Assembly: GCA_016199745.1 (NCBI GenBank)
Contig: JACQFZ010000038.1
Coordinates: 1-46,591 of the forward strand
Length of the DNA stretch: 46,591 nucleotides
Direction of reading: 5' to 3'
DNA from: Gammaproteobacteria bacterium
GTDB taxonomy: Bacteria > Pseudomonadota > Gammaproteobacteria > Acidiferrobacterales > Sulfurifustaceae
Shown here: positions 39,463 through 46,591 of the stretch, piece by piece
How positions within the stretch are numbered: position 1 is the first letter of the stretch
Layout of the letters: every line of letters begins with the position of its first letter
Notes under the pieces: generated by a model
The model's input: only the letters and a program-made list of their open reading frames with translations
What the model was told of the DNA's origin: nothing
Database searches by the model: none
Program-made: the position numbers and the translations under genes

Positions 39463-40182
39463 ATGATGACTTTTTCTCGCGCTTACAAGATTCTCACCTT
39501 CGACGTCATCGGTACCTTGATCGATTTTGAAACGGGCATCCTTAATTGCATCCGCGCGATTGCGGACAATGTCGCTATCGAGTTAACCGATCGTGAAATT
39601 TTAGAATCGTTCGCCCAGGCAGAGGACGCCCAGCATCGCCTGATACCCAACATGTCGTTTACGCAAATGCTCGAACCCATTTACTGTGACATGGCAACAA
39701 CGCTTGAGTTACCGATAGCGAACGACGAAGCGCAGCGCTTTCGATTGTCGGTCGTCAATTGGCCCGCCTTTCCCGATTCGATCGACGCGTTAAGACGGCT
39801 TAAGACGAGCTATCGACTGGTCGCGCTTACCAACGCCGATAACTGGGCGCTCGACCATATGGCGACGACGCTGGGGCAGCCCTTCCATGACGCGGTTACT
39901 GCCAGCGATGTGGGATGTAACAAACCCGATCCGCAAATGTTCGCGTACTGTCGCGGGAGGCAAAGCGTTCACGGGTTCATGTTGAACGACTATCTGCACG
40001 TCGCCCAAAGCCAGTATCACGATATCGGTGTTGCCAAACGCCTGGGCTATCACGTCTGCTTGATTGAGCGCCGCCGTCGGCACGGCTTCGGTGCCACGCC
40101 TATCCCGCAAACGATTACGACACCGCACTATCACTACTCGACGCTGGCGGAGCTCGCCACGAACTTACTCGGATCCGCATAA
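39463..40182 (+). CDS. HAD-superfamily haloacid dehalogenase-like hydrolase
   Basis: A 239-residue protein of the type II haloacid dehalogenase group. FDVIGTLIDFETGIL carries the nucleophilic Asp (motif I), ALTNADNWALDHMA has the Ser/Thr-type motif II, and ASDVGCNKPDPQMFAYC has the motif III Lys. The C-terminal LNDYLHVAQSQYHDIGVAKR provides the acidic motif. It would hydrolyse 2-haloacids or a phosphate ester; the substrate is open. AGGGACGA precedes the ATG. It lies 19 bases after the ancestral end of the oxidoreductase gene, so the two are likely one transcript. Confidence 0.9.
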   Translation: MMTFSRAYKILTFDVIGTLIDFETGILNCIRAIADNVAIELTDREILESFAQAEDAQHRLIPNMSFTQMLEPIYCDMATTLELPIANDEAQRFRLSVVNWPAFPDSIDALRRLKTSYRLVALTNADNWALDHMATTLGQPFHDAVTASDVGCNKPDPQMFAYCRGRQSVHGFMLNDYLHVAQSQYHDIGVAKRLGYHVCLIERRRRHGFGATPIPQTITTPHYHYSTLAELATNLLGSA

Positions 40183-40243
40183 AACCGTCATTCCACCCTT
40201 GAGCTACGCCGGCAATTCCGCGTGGCGTAGGCTAAGGAACGAC

Positions 40244-42043
40244 TCAAGTTTCCATCTTGGTCAGTTTCGAAATAGCCGCCAGCAGTTCGTTAGCATCGGT
40301 CGGCTTCGATAGATACGCATCGAAGCCGGCATCCAGCGCTTTGTACCGATCGGTGTCGCGGGCGAAGGCGGTTAGTGCCAGGGCGGGAACGTGCGCCGCT
40401 TCGTGCTCGCGTTCGATGGCGCGGATTGCCTTTAACAGGGCGTAGCCGTCTTCGCCCGGCATGGCGATATCGCTTACGACCACGTCAGGTCGGCAGAGGG
40501 CAAAGGCTTCACGTGCGAGCACCGCCGATTCCACGGCGCGGACGCGGGCGCCGTGCATTTCGAGCAAACGCCGGGCGGCGTCACGCGAGGCGGCCTCGTC
40601 TTCGACTAGCAGGATGTCGACGCCGGAGAGGCCGCTTCTATGTTTTGCTGCGCGCGGTATATCTTTATTCGCCGGCTCTTTGTGTTCCGGCTTCGCTTCC
40701 GTCGCATTGCCCACTTGGATTTCCTGCGGCAACCAGACGATGAAGGTCGCGCCTCGGCCTTCGCCCTCACTGGTGACAGTGATCGTTCCGTTGTGCATCT
40801 CAATCAACTGCTTGGAAATGGTGAGGCCTAGCCCTAAGCCGGCGTGCTGGCGCGTGGTCGCGCTGACGTCCGCCTGACGGAAGCGGTCGAACACTTGCGA
40901 TAGGAATTTAGGATCGATGCCGATGCCGCTATCGGTGACTTCGATTTGGAAGCCGCGGTTCGCGCACCGTAATTGCACTCGAACGTTACCGCCGACGGGC
41001 GTGAATTTGATGGCATTGTTGAGTAGATTCCACAACACCTGCTGTAGTCGCGTCGAATCGGCGCGGACCAGGCCGATGTTGTCCGCGAATGTCGTTTCGA
41101 TAGCGATACCGCGCGCTGTCGCTGCCGGCAGTGTCGCCTGGATTGCGCCCTCGATCGCCTCGGTGAGACTCGTCTCGCTCATGGTTAACCGCAGCTTGCC
41201 CATTGCCATGCGCGAGATGTCGAGCAGGTCTTCGATGAGCTGTTGTTGCGCCTGCACGGCGCGATTGATCGTTTGAAAACCTTCAGCCCACTTCTGCTTG
41301 GGCACTTTGTCGCTCGCCAACATGCTCGACCATAGACTGATGACATGGAGTGGTGTGCGCAGCTCGTGGCTGACGACCGCTACGAATTCGTCCTTGGCGC
41401 GACTGGCGTTCTCGGCAACGACGCGAGCACTTTCGACCAGCAGGCGAAAACGCTCTTCGCTGTCGCGCAGTGCCTGCGCCGTACGTTTGCGTTCGCTGAT
41501 TTCCCAGCACGTTGCAACCGCGGCGATGACTTCGCCGGCGTGATTGCGGATCGGCGCGGCGTTGATGGTTAACGTGCCGCGCGCGCCGTTGCGTTCAAAC
41601 TCGATTTCTTCGTCGATGATGGATTCGCCGGTGGCGAGCGAGCGCGCGAGCGGCCATTCGTCCGGTTGGTATGCTTGGCCGTTCGCATGGAACCCTTTGA
41701 AGTCGACGTAGGCGCCGGTCCAATGCGTGTCTATCGGTGGCGGAAACGAGTGGCCGAAGAGTGCCGCACTCTGACGGTTGCTCAGCAATAATTTTCCGGA
41801 CGGTGCCTCCGCCACCAGCACCGCCGCTGGCATTTGCTCGACCACCGCTTGAGTCATCTTCAGTTGCAGTTGGTTGTTGGCGATCGTCAGTTCTTCATTA
41901 TTGCTTAGCTCGCGCGCGTCGACGGTATTTTGCAATTCTCGCCGCATGACGCGCCGATCTTCCTTGAGAGTGCGGTAGCGGCGGGTGCTGCTCGGTACTT
42001 GTGCTTCGGTATTGTGATGTCGATCGTTCTCAGACCCCTGCAT
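40244..42043 (-). CDS. Hybrid sensor histidine kinase with PAS and receiver domains
   Basis: A 599-residue cytoplasmic protein with no membrane helix. A coiled-coil N-terminus (to about 60) precedes a PAS domain at about 65-185 (MPAAVLVAEAPSGKLLLSNR). The phosphorylated His226 lies in VVSHELRTPLHVISLWSSML; the ATPase domain has WNLLNNAIKFTPVGG, DSGIGIDPKF and GLGLGLTISKQLIE. After a Lys/Glu-rich linker (about 445-470) a receiver domain follows with acidic pocket VEDEA and phosphoacceptor Asp525 in VVVSDIAMPGEDGY. This is an orphan soluble hybrid kinase; its output would pass to a separate phosphotransfer protein or regulator. No adjacent regulator gene is present. Confidence 0.93.
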   Translation of the reverse strand: MQGSENDRHHNTEAQVPSSTRRYRTLKEDRRVMRRELQNTVDARELSNNEELTIANNQLQLKMTQAVVEQMPAAVLVAEAPSGKLLLSNRQSAALFGHSFPPPIDTHWTGAYVDFKGFHANGQAYQPDEWPLARSLATGESIIDEEIEFERNGARGTLTINAAPIRNHAGEVIAAVATCWEISERKRTAQALRDSEERFRLLVESARVVAENASRAKDEFVAVVSHELRTPLHVISLWSSMLASDKVPKQKWAEGFQTINRAVQAQQQLIEDLLDISRMAMGKLRLTMSETSLTEAIEGAIQATLPAATARGIAIETTFADNIGLVRADSTRLQQVLWNLLNNAIKFTPVGGNVRVQLRCANRGFQIEVTDSGIGIDPKFLSQVFDRFRQADVSATTRQHAGLGLGLTISKQLIEMHNGTITVTSEGEGRGATFIVWLPQEIQVGNATEAKPEHKEPANKDIPRAAKHRSGLSGVDILLVEDEAASRDAARRLLEMHGARVRAVESAVLAREAFALCRPDVVVSDIAMPGEDGYALLKAIRAIEREHEAAHVPALALTAFARDTDRYKALDAGFDAYLSKPTDANELLAAISKLTKMET

Positions 42044-42871
42044 GGCAGCACCTCTGCTTCTTAAAACGATTCAAGTTGGATAGATCTCGACAGCGTTAAT
42101 AAATAGTCGGCTAGGCTCTATGTACCGTTGCCAATATTTGTCTTACCGATATTGCTAATCGCTCCGAGCTTAGAGGCATGTTCGGCACAAACAGCAATTC
42201 GCGGACTGCGAATACGGTAGGAGTGGAAACGTCGTGCTATCAGTCAGCACGCGGTCTTTCTTGCGAGTGCGGTTTATTTTGAACCAGCTACAAATCAGGT
42301 CTACCGTTATCAAGGTTGGTTAAGGCATTGTCAGGTGATGTCTACACATTTTTCCCATGGCCGCAGTGATTGCCTAAGGTGGTTCCACCCTGAACTCAAG
42401 CACTATCCCGATTGCACATGAAACGCGAAGCGGCCAGAGATGCGGAGTATGCCGAGACAATCCGGAGCTTGTCTCATCTGTACCTCTTTACTGGCCGGGA
42501 CCGCGGCACAACACCAAAGCTTGAAAGAAGGCTATCGCCGACGACTGAAGACGCTGCTCGGGTCCAAAACGTTCCCCTATAAATACTCGGCGAGTCACAT
42601 CGAAGGGTTGATCAACAAGTATCGGAATCCGTATTTCGATACCGCCTTCGGCGATGCCTCGTCCGTCTATCCGCTGAACGGACAGCGGCATGCACGCATA
42701 TGAAACAATGACGGTGGACTAAAAAAGGAGTGGGTCGATCTATTGGTTGCATATCCGCTAGGATGGGCGCAGCCCATCGTTGTCATATCTTGATGGGCTA
42801 CGCCCATCCTACAATCGTGGCGTCCTTAAGTAAGACATTGCACGCCAATCCCTTGTTACTCGTTTGTCGAA
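42044..42871. other. Long intergenic region with REP pair and a doubtful small frame
   Basis: About 830 bases. It includes the REP pair at 42759-42811 and a plus-strand frame at 42440-42703 (87 codons; LKEGYRRRLKTLLGSK, then IEGLINKYRNPYFDTAFGD), which looks partly protein-like but has no ribosome site and matches nothing I know. Nothing else was recognised. Confidence 0.5.
42759..42811. repeat. Inverted REP pair (BIME-like) matching the RAYT gene's REPs
   Basis: TAGGATGGGCGCAGCCCATC (42759-42778) and its inverted partner (42792-42811) are separated by 13 bases. Each is itself a hairpin, GATGGGC-GCA-GCCCATC in the first copy. The head TAGGATGGG is identical to that of the REPs flanking the transposase at 9135-9742. 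Confidence 0.8.
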
Positions 42872-43642
42872 TCAAGTTCGATTGATAGACACCCCACCGT
42901 CGACAAGAATCGCTGCACCCGTGATGAAGCTTGATGCATCCGACGCGAGGTGTAGCACTGAGCGTGCAATCTCGTCGGGTTGTGCCATGCGCTTGAGGGC
43001 ATGAAGACCGTCGACAAAGGTGCGCACGTCGCGGGCGGCGCCCGGCGCGTTAGCGATGTTCGCCGGCGTGTCAGTGCCTCCGGGGAGAATGGCGTTTGCT
43101 CGAACGCCTTTCCGCCCGAACTCGGTTGCTAATACCTGGATCAGGCCGATCAGTCCTGCCTTACTAGCCGCATAGGCCGTCATGCCGGGCATGCCGACGG
43201 TGTAGCCCACGAAAGAGCCGGTGAAGATGAGCGAACCACCGCCGCGCGCAATCAGGGCGGGCACCTGATACTTCGCGCCAAGAAAAGCGCTCGTCAGGTT
43301 GGTATCAAGCGTGTCGCGCCATCCAGCCAGCGACACGGCGGAAACGGGTCCTATCTCACCCATCGAACCGGCATTATTGAAAGCGACGTCGAGACCGCCA
43401 AAGCGGCCGACGGCCGTTTCAACCAGAGCTTTAGCCAAGTTCTCATCCCTTATGTCGCCGGCAATGGCAACGGCTTGGCCATCTGCTGCTTGGATCTCCT
43501 CGACCAGTGTATCGAGCTCAACTTGGCGACGCGCGGTCACGATGATCTTGCAGCCTTCCCGCGCGAACAGCTTGGCGGTTACGCGGCCGATGCCGGAACT
43601 TGCTCCGGTGACGATAGCAACCTTATCGGCAAGTACTTTCAT
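42872..43642 (-). CDS. SDR-family NAD(P)-dependent oxidoreductase
   Basis: A 256-residue classical short-chain dehydrogenase. The cofactor motif is TGASSGIG (about 12-19), NNAG follows at about 89, the catalytic Ser lies in FTGSFVGY and the Tyr-xxx-Lys pair in AYAASKAG. The C-terminus FITGAAILVDGGVSI is typical. The Ala-Arg-Arg after the second strand (TARRQVEL) suggests NADP preference. The substrate is unknown. I chose ATG 43642, which has AAGGAG at 5 bases; an in-frame GTG two codons earlier is less likely. It is a single gene. Confidence 0.92.
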   Translation of the reverse strand: MKVLADKVAIVTGASSGIGRVTAKLFAREGCKIIVTARRQVELDTLVEEIQAADGQAVAIAGDIRDENLAKALVETAVGRFGGLDVAFNNAGSMGEIGPVSAVSLAGWRDTLDTNLTSAFLGAKYQVPALIARGGGSLIFTGSFVGYTVGMPGMTAYAASKAGLIGLIQVLATEFGRKGVRANAILPGGTDTPANIANAPGAARDVRTFVDGLHALKRMAQPDEIARSVLHLASDASSFITGAAILVDGGVSINRT

Positions 43643-43821
43643 TCCCACTCCTTCTTTATCGATTGTGTGGGAGTAGTGTGCCGACTACACAGTGCTGATC
43701 GCGACCCGATTCTTGCTGTTAATTCAACCGAACGCGCACAACGGATGAAAGAGTAGAAGTGGTTGGAGTGATTAATAAGTAAACAGCCAGTTGATTGCTT
43801 AAACTTTAATCATTCCGACAC

Positions 43822-44003
43822 GAATGGCACTTAAGCAAAAGCCGAAGCCCTATCCGCAACCACTCCCTCTCCCCTTGCGGGAGAGGGCCGGGGAGAGGGG
43901 TGATATAACGTTGATAAGGTTTCCCCTCTCCCTGTCCCTCTCCCGCAAGGGGAGAGGGAACGCTGCTGTGATGGTGGTGAATCTATATAAGTAAGTGCCA
44001 TTC
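43822..44003. repeat. MITE family A element with perfect 11-bp duplication
   Basis: It runs from GAATGGCACTTAAG to TAAGTAAGTGCCATTC. Flanks CATTCCGACAC at 43811-43821 and 44004-44014 are identical. The interior has the gagagggccggggagagggg core and TGATATAACGTTGATAAG. Confidence 0.9.
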
Positions 44004-44027
44004 CATTCCGACACCTTTCTCGCCGCC

Positions 44028-44053
44028 GCGAGCCGAACTAACGTTCGGCTCGC
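44028..44053 (-). terminator. Hairpin downstream of the glycoside-hydrolase-like gene
   Basis: GCGAGCCGAAC (44028-44038) and GTTCGGCTCGC (44043-44053) form a perfect 11-bp stem with a 4-base loop, 15 bases beyond the stop. It has no U-tract, so it may act with Rho or only stabilise the mRNA end. Confidence 0.55.
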
Positions 44054-44068
44054 TTCGCCAAGTCCCCG

Positions 44069-45592
44069 TTAATTCGAGCGCTTCTTTTTCACCAGCGCCA
44101 GCCATTGGCCATCGCCCGGTACGTTGAGCCGGACAGCGCTGCTGCCGTTGACGTCGGCTCCGTCGGTCCAACGACTGGTGGAGATCTCCAACCACTTCAC
44201 ATGGAACGTCTGTGTTGGAGAAACCGCCAGCTTAACGTCGCCGCCGTCCGGAAAATAAACCGCGTACGCCTCGCCTTCGATTTGCGTGGCATAGGCTTCG
44301 TTGTTGCTACGATCCGATAGCAACGCATACTTGGCGTCCGGCGTGGAACGCGTCATGTCGAATTCGTTCAAGAACAAGCGCGCGCTGCGAATGTGATGTT
44401 GCGCGTCATCGTTCAAGCCGATCCCCGCCGTCGGCCGATGGAAACGCACCGCCGCTGCGCCGCCGATCAAGTGGCGCCACCAGCGTTCAGTGCCGTCTTG
44501 CGTGGTGCCGTAGTCGCTCGAGGTATTCATAGTTGGTGCACGGCCGATCAAACGTAACAACCAGCGCTTGAAGCGGTAATGAATGGTCGTGTTCTGGTCG
44601 TTATCGGCGCCGTACGTTTTAACGTTATTGATCGGCCGCGGCGTGGCAGCGATGTAGTCGCGCGCCCAATGGAAGTTGTTCCAGTGGCTGTCGCCGTTCT
44701 GATGATTGTTCTGCGATAGCTCGACAAAATCGTAGTGCTCCGGATGATCGAGCGTGTAGCGGTGATGCGGCCCCTGCAGATTCCAGTCGTCCCACATCTC
44801 GGTGGCGAATGCGCGCACGCCGGCTTCTTGCGCGCGCTGATGAATATGGTCTGCCCAGTAAGCACCCCAGGCTTCATCGGCCGATGTCTCGTTGTCCATG
44901 CAATAGATTACGTTCGGGTAACGCAACGAGCGGCGCAACATCTCGTCGACTAGCCGCTGTTGGTACCGAAGGACGACGGTGTTATGCCGTTGCTTGGGCG
45001 TGGTGAAGAAAAACGGCTGCTTGTCGTCGCCCGGATGATCGGGATAGGCCTGGGCGAATCCCGATTGGGCGTAGGTGTAGTTGACGTTATTTTTCGGGTT
45101 GAACGGCTGCACATCCCATTGTTGGCGCGAATAATCGAATCGGTCCCAAACTTCAATTTGAACGATGATGCCCAACTGCTGTGTCACCTTCAGCAGTTGC
45201 TCGAATCGACGCCAGTATTCCGGGTTCCAGCGCTCGAGGTCATAGCGTCCGTTGGCTAGCTTCGCGAACGGCTGAACGTTTCCGTCTTCGCGCGAGCTCA
45301 TGCTGTTACGGATGTAGTTGCCGCCGACCGAGGCGAGCAGCTGCAAATGCGCTTCAAGGTCGGGAATTTGAAACAGGTTGTGTTGCTTCGAGCCGCCAAT
45401 CAGTACCACCGGTTTCCCCTGGTATTGCCAGTAACGGGGATTTTTCGGGTACGGCTGAATGCGATCCGCGGCGGGCGCGACATCGTTTGCCGCCACGGGC
45501 GGCGGTGATGCGGCGACGAAAAGTACGGTGGCCGTGGCAATCGCTCGGCTTAGTCGGTGGAGTAACTTCTTCAGGTTGGAGTTTCCGTTCAT
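44069..45592 (-). CDS. Secreted glycoside-hydrolase-like TIM-barrel protein
   Basis: A 507-residue protein with a signal peptide (about 1-35, ...LFVAASPPPVAAND). It is a GH-A-type barrel of the DUF4038/GH140-like kind: PVVLIGGSKQHNLFQIPDLE, VGGNYIRNSMSSREDGNVQP, then LGIIVQIEVWDRFDY. VIYCMDNETSADEAW (Asn234-Glu235) is the likely Asn-Glu pair of the acid/base. A C-terminal beta domain (about 410-507) has YAVYFPDGGDVKLAVS, similar to the 'putative collagen-binding' tail of these enzymes. It is expected to act on a polysaccharide outside the inner membrane; the substrate is unknown. It is a single gene with a strong hairpin after its stop. Confidence 0.85.
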   Translation of the reverse strand: MNGNSNLKKLLHRLSRAIATATVLFVAASPPPVAANDVAPAADRIQPYPKNPRYWQYQGKPVVLIGGSKQHNLFQIPDLEAHLQLLASVGGNYIRNSMSSREDGNVQPFAKLANGRYDLERWNPEYWRRFEQLLKVTQQLGIIVQIEVWDRFDYSRQQWDVQPFNPKNNVNYTYAQSGFAQAYPDHPGDDKQPFFFTTPKQRHNTVVLRYQQRLVDEMLRRSLRYPNVIYCMDNETSADEAWGAYWADHIHQRAQEAGVRAFATEMWDDWNLQGPHHRYTLDHPEHYDFVELSQNNHQNGDSHWNNFHWARDYIAATPRPINNVKTYGADNDQNTTIHYRFKRWLLRLIGRAPTMNTSSDYGTTQDGTERWWRHLIGGAAAVRFHRPTAGIGLNDDAQHHIRSARLFLNEFDMTRSTPDAKYALLSDRSNNEAYATQIEGEAYAVYFPDGGDVKLAVSPTQTFHVKWLEISTSRWTDGADVNGSSAVRLNVPGDGQWLALVKKKRSN

Positions 45593-46141
45593 AGCTCCGT
45601 ACTCAGAGTTGTTGGTTGTAATACCGCATCGCGTTCGTGTTTAACGGACAGCAATGACAGCTTGCTGTCGGCGAACTCGACGAGACGTGGGTGAAAGGTG
45701 AGTAGAGAAGGGCGGGCGGTTGTTCCGAGGCTCGGAGATTACCGCGCTTCTAAAAGATAAACCTGGTTAGCATGGCCATGGAGTATAACCAGTCTCGTGG
45801 GGCTGATTGAATCAGTGATTTCACGTAAATAAAGCGCTAAGCCCTTTCTTTGAGTGCACGCATGCTGCCTGCGTTCGAAATACTTGAACATCAGTGAGAC
45901 GCCGGTAAAAATAGCTCGGCGCGCGTGTTGTTTTTTCGCTGGCCGCGCGCCGTTACAACAAGGACTTTTCAGGGAGAAGTGAGTGCCAGATTCCACCGTC
46001 GGGTTTCGCTAACCTTCCGCTATCGGCAGTCGACAGATGTGGCTTCGCCGCACGTCGGCTTGCTTTCAACAATAAGGATAGGCAACCGCAGCGTCGCCCG
46101 TGTCGACGACTCGCTGTTGCGACCACTAAGGAGAAAACGAA
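45593..46141. other. Intergenic region upstream of hcp
   Basis: About 550 bases with no convincing frame and no copy of the repeat families. AAGGAG at 46130-46135 is the hcp ribosome site. The region should hold promoters for hcp and the divergent glycoside-hydrolase-like gene. Confidence 0.5.
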
Positions 46142-46453
46142 ATGTCCATGTTCATGTTTTATTCGGGCATCACGCAGGGGAATGCCAGTGACGCCGCCGG
46201 ACATAAAAACTGGATTCCAATCCGTCAGTTCGAATGGGGCTCAAGCCGTAAGATCACGTCCGCCACCTCGACCCAGAGAGACCGTGAGTCAACCAACGCT
46301 CGCATCTCAGATATTAAAATCCACAAATGGATGGACTCATCGACCTCGAAAATTTTTTTAGAGGCGTGCTGTGGGACGGGCAAGGACGTCGTTATCCACC
46401 TCACCAAGACCGGCACAGGGTCGGGCGCTGACGTGTATATGGAGTACAAGCTG
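46142..46453 (+). CDS. hcp: T6SS tube protein Hcp, 5' exon interrupted by a group II intron
   Basis: The first 104 codons of an Hcp family protein, the ring-forming tube subunit of the type VI secretion system. MSMFMFYSGITQGNASDAAG, then WIPIRQFEWGSSRKITSATS, ARISDIKIHKWMDSSTSKIF and DVYMEYKL match the family's beta strands. A whole Hcp has about 160-170 residues. The coding sequence breaks off exactly between codons 104 and 105, where GTGCGAC opens a group II intron; reading on would add VRHEAVS and stop, which is intron sequence. The rest of the gene should lie beyond the intron, outside the window. If the intron splices, a normal Hcp results. AAGGAG lies 6 bases before ATG. Confidence 0.88.
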
Positions 46454-46591
46454 GTGCGACACGAGGCTGTGTCGTGAAGTTGTTTTCCCAAGGAGGGAGA
46501 AAACCACCGGTGTCACCCGGTGAAGCTAGGGATCTGAATCAAGTAGCGATCCTAACAATGTAACGAAGCGCCGTCATGGCGCGGGGTAGTA
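46454..46591 (+). mobile_element. 5' end of a group II intron inside hcp
   Basis: It starts GTGCGACACGAGGCTGTGTC right after codon 104 of hcp and is strikingly similar over at least 120 bases to the start of the complete intron at 19198-19998, including ACCACCGGTGTCACCCGGTG. One internal stem differs in both arms (TTTTC/GAAAA here against different paired bases there), consistent with a kept fold. The rest, and any reverse transcriptase, lies outside the window. Confidence 0.85.

Noticed and set aside
42440-42703. 87-codon plus-strand frame upstream of the REP pair
   Set aside because: Parts look protein-like, but there is no ribosome site or family match, so it is only mentioned under the intergenic region.
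3674-44003. CRISPR array or satellite
   Set aside because: The repeats are dispersed, have inverted ends and target duplications, and are not evenly spaced with unique spacers.
45739-46204. Minus-strand frames upstream of hcp
   Set aside because: Low-complexity Arg/Ser-rich translations overlapping each other, without start signals.

Overview
The window is about 46.6 kb of bacterial chromosome. It encodes outer-membrane and lipoprotein genes, Hcp of a type VI secretion system (T6SS), a YqjD/YqjE/YqjK-type envelope operon, a CsgG/DUF4810/DUF799 lipoprotein operon, a proteobacterial RIO-type kinase, REP-associated transposases and LysR/OmpR regulators. This points to a proteobacterium, most likely a gammaproteobacterium; I cannot name a genus. 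No tRNA or rRNA gene was seen. The gene content is housekeeping-light, and the intergenic spaces are packed with repeats, gene remnants and non-autonomous mobile elements.

Left end (1-3.6 kb): a remnant of an IS91-type transposase is followed by a run of integron cassettes in one orientation. Five attC sites (636-724, 1654-1755, 2272-2361, 2751-2847, 3121-3171) and a sixth, truncated one (3594-3600) bracket four cassette genes: a membrane/coiled-coil protein, a membrane-anchored winged-helix-like protein, a small membrane protein whose C-terminus is encoded by its attC, and a MAPEG-family protein. One stretch between attC sites holds only a truncated REP-associated transposase and repeats. 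No integrase gene is visible, so this is either a cluster of attC sites lacking an integrase (CALIN) or the distal part of a longer array.

3.9-12 kb: a membrane fatty acid desaturase, a di-haem cytochrome c of the RoxA/peroxidase type, a secreted protein of unknown function, a REP-associated transposase with its REP hairpins, a trypsin-like protease and an AI-2E/PerM-type permease. 12.3-15.3 kb: two compact operons with overlapping start/stop codons, YqjD/YqjE/YqjK-like and CsgG/DUF4810/DUF799. 16-25 kb: a LysR gene divergent from a lipocalin-like gene, a Gly-rich lipoprotein, a MerR regulator divergent from a methyltransferase with a textbook MerR operator, and a cupin protein divergent from an OmpR/EnvZ-type two-component pair. 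25.6-34.6 kb: RIO kinase, tautomerase, a 3' remnant of kup, a YebC-family protein, a VOC protein, an outer-membrane protein, a lipoprotein and an 818-residue Ycf48-like beta-propeller lipoprotein. 34.6-46.6 kb: decayed repeats and gene fragments, a DUF6402/DUF6201-like pair of the kind found with T6SS genes, a quinone-oxidoreductase-like gene with a premature stop, a HAD dehalogenase, a hybrid histidine kinase, an SDR, a secreted glycoside-hydrolase-like protein, and an hcp gene cut by a group II intron that runs off the window.

Repeats tie the window together. A MITE-like family with the terminal inverted repeat GAATGGCACTTACTTAAG occurs more than a dozen times, mostly downstream of genes, and several copies are flanked by 11-bp direct repeats that match within a copy and differ between copies (target-site duplications). 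Some copies are tandem, one is nested in another, and one end is split by an ORF-less group II intron whose removal restores the terminal repeat. Inside several of these elements, and in an unrelated element at 12.0-12.3 kb, lies a conserved double-hairpin module whose stems covary. That module is the best candidate here for an undescribed structured element. All family names come from reading motifs by eye; no database search was run.
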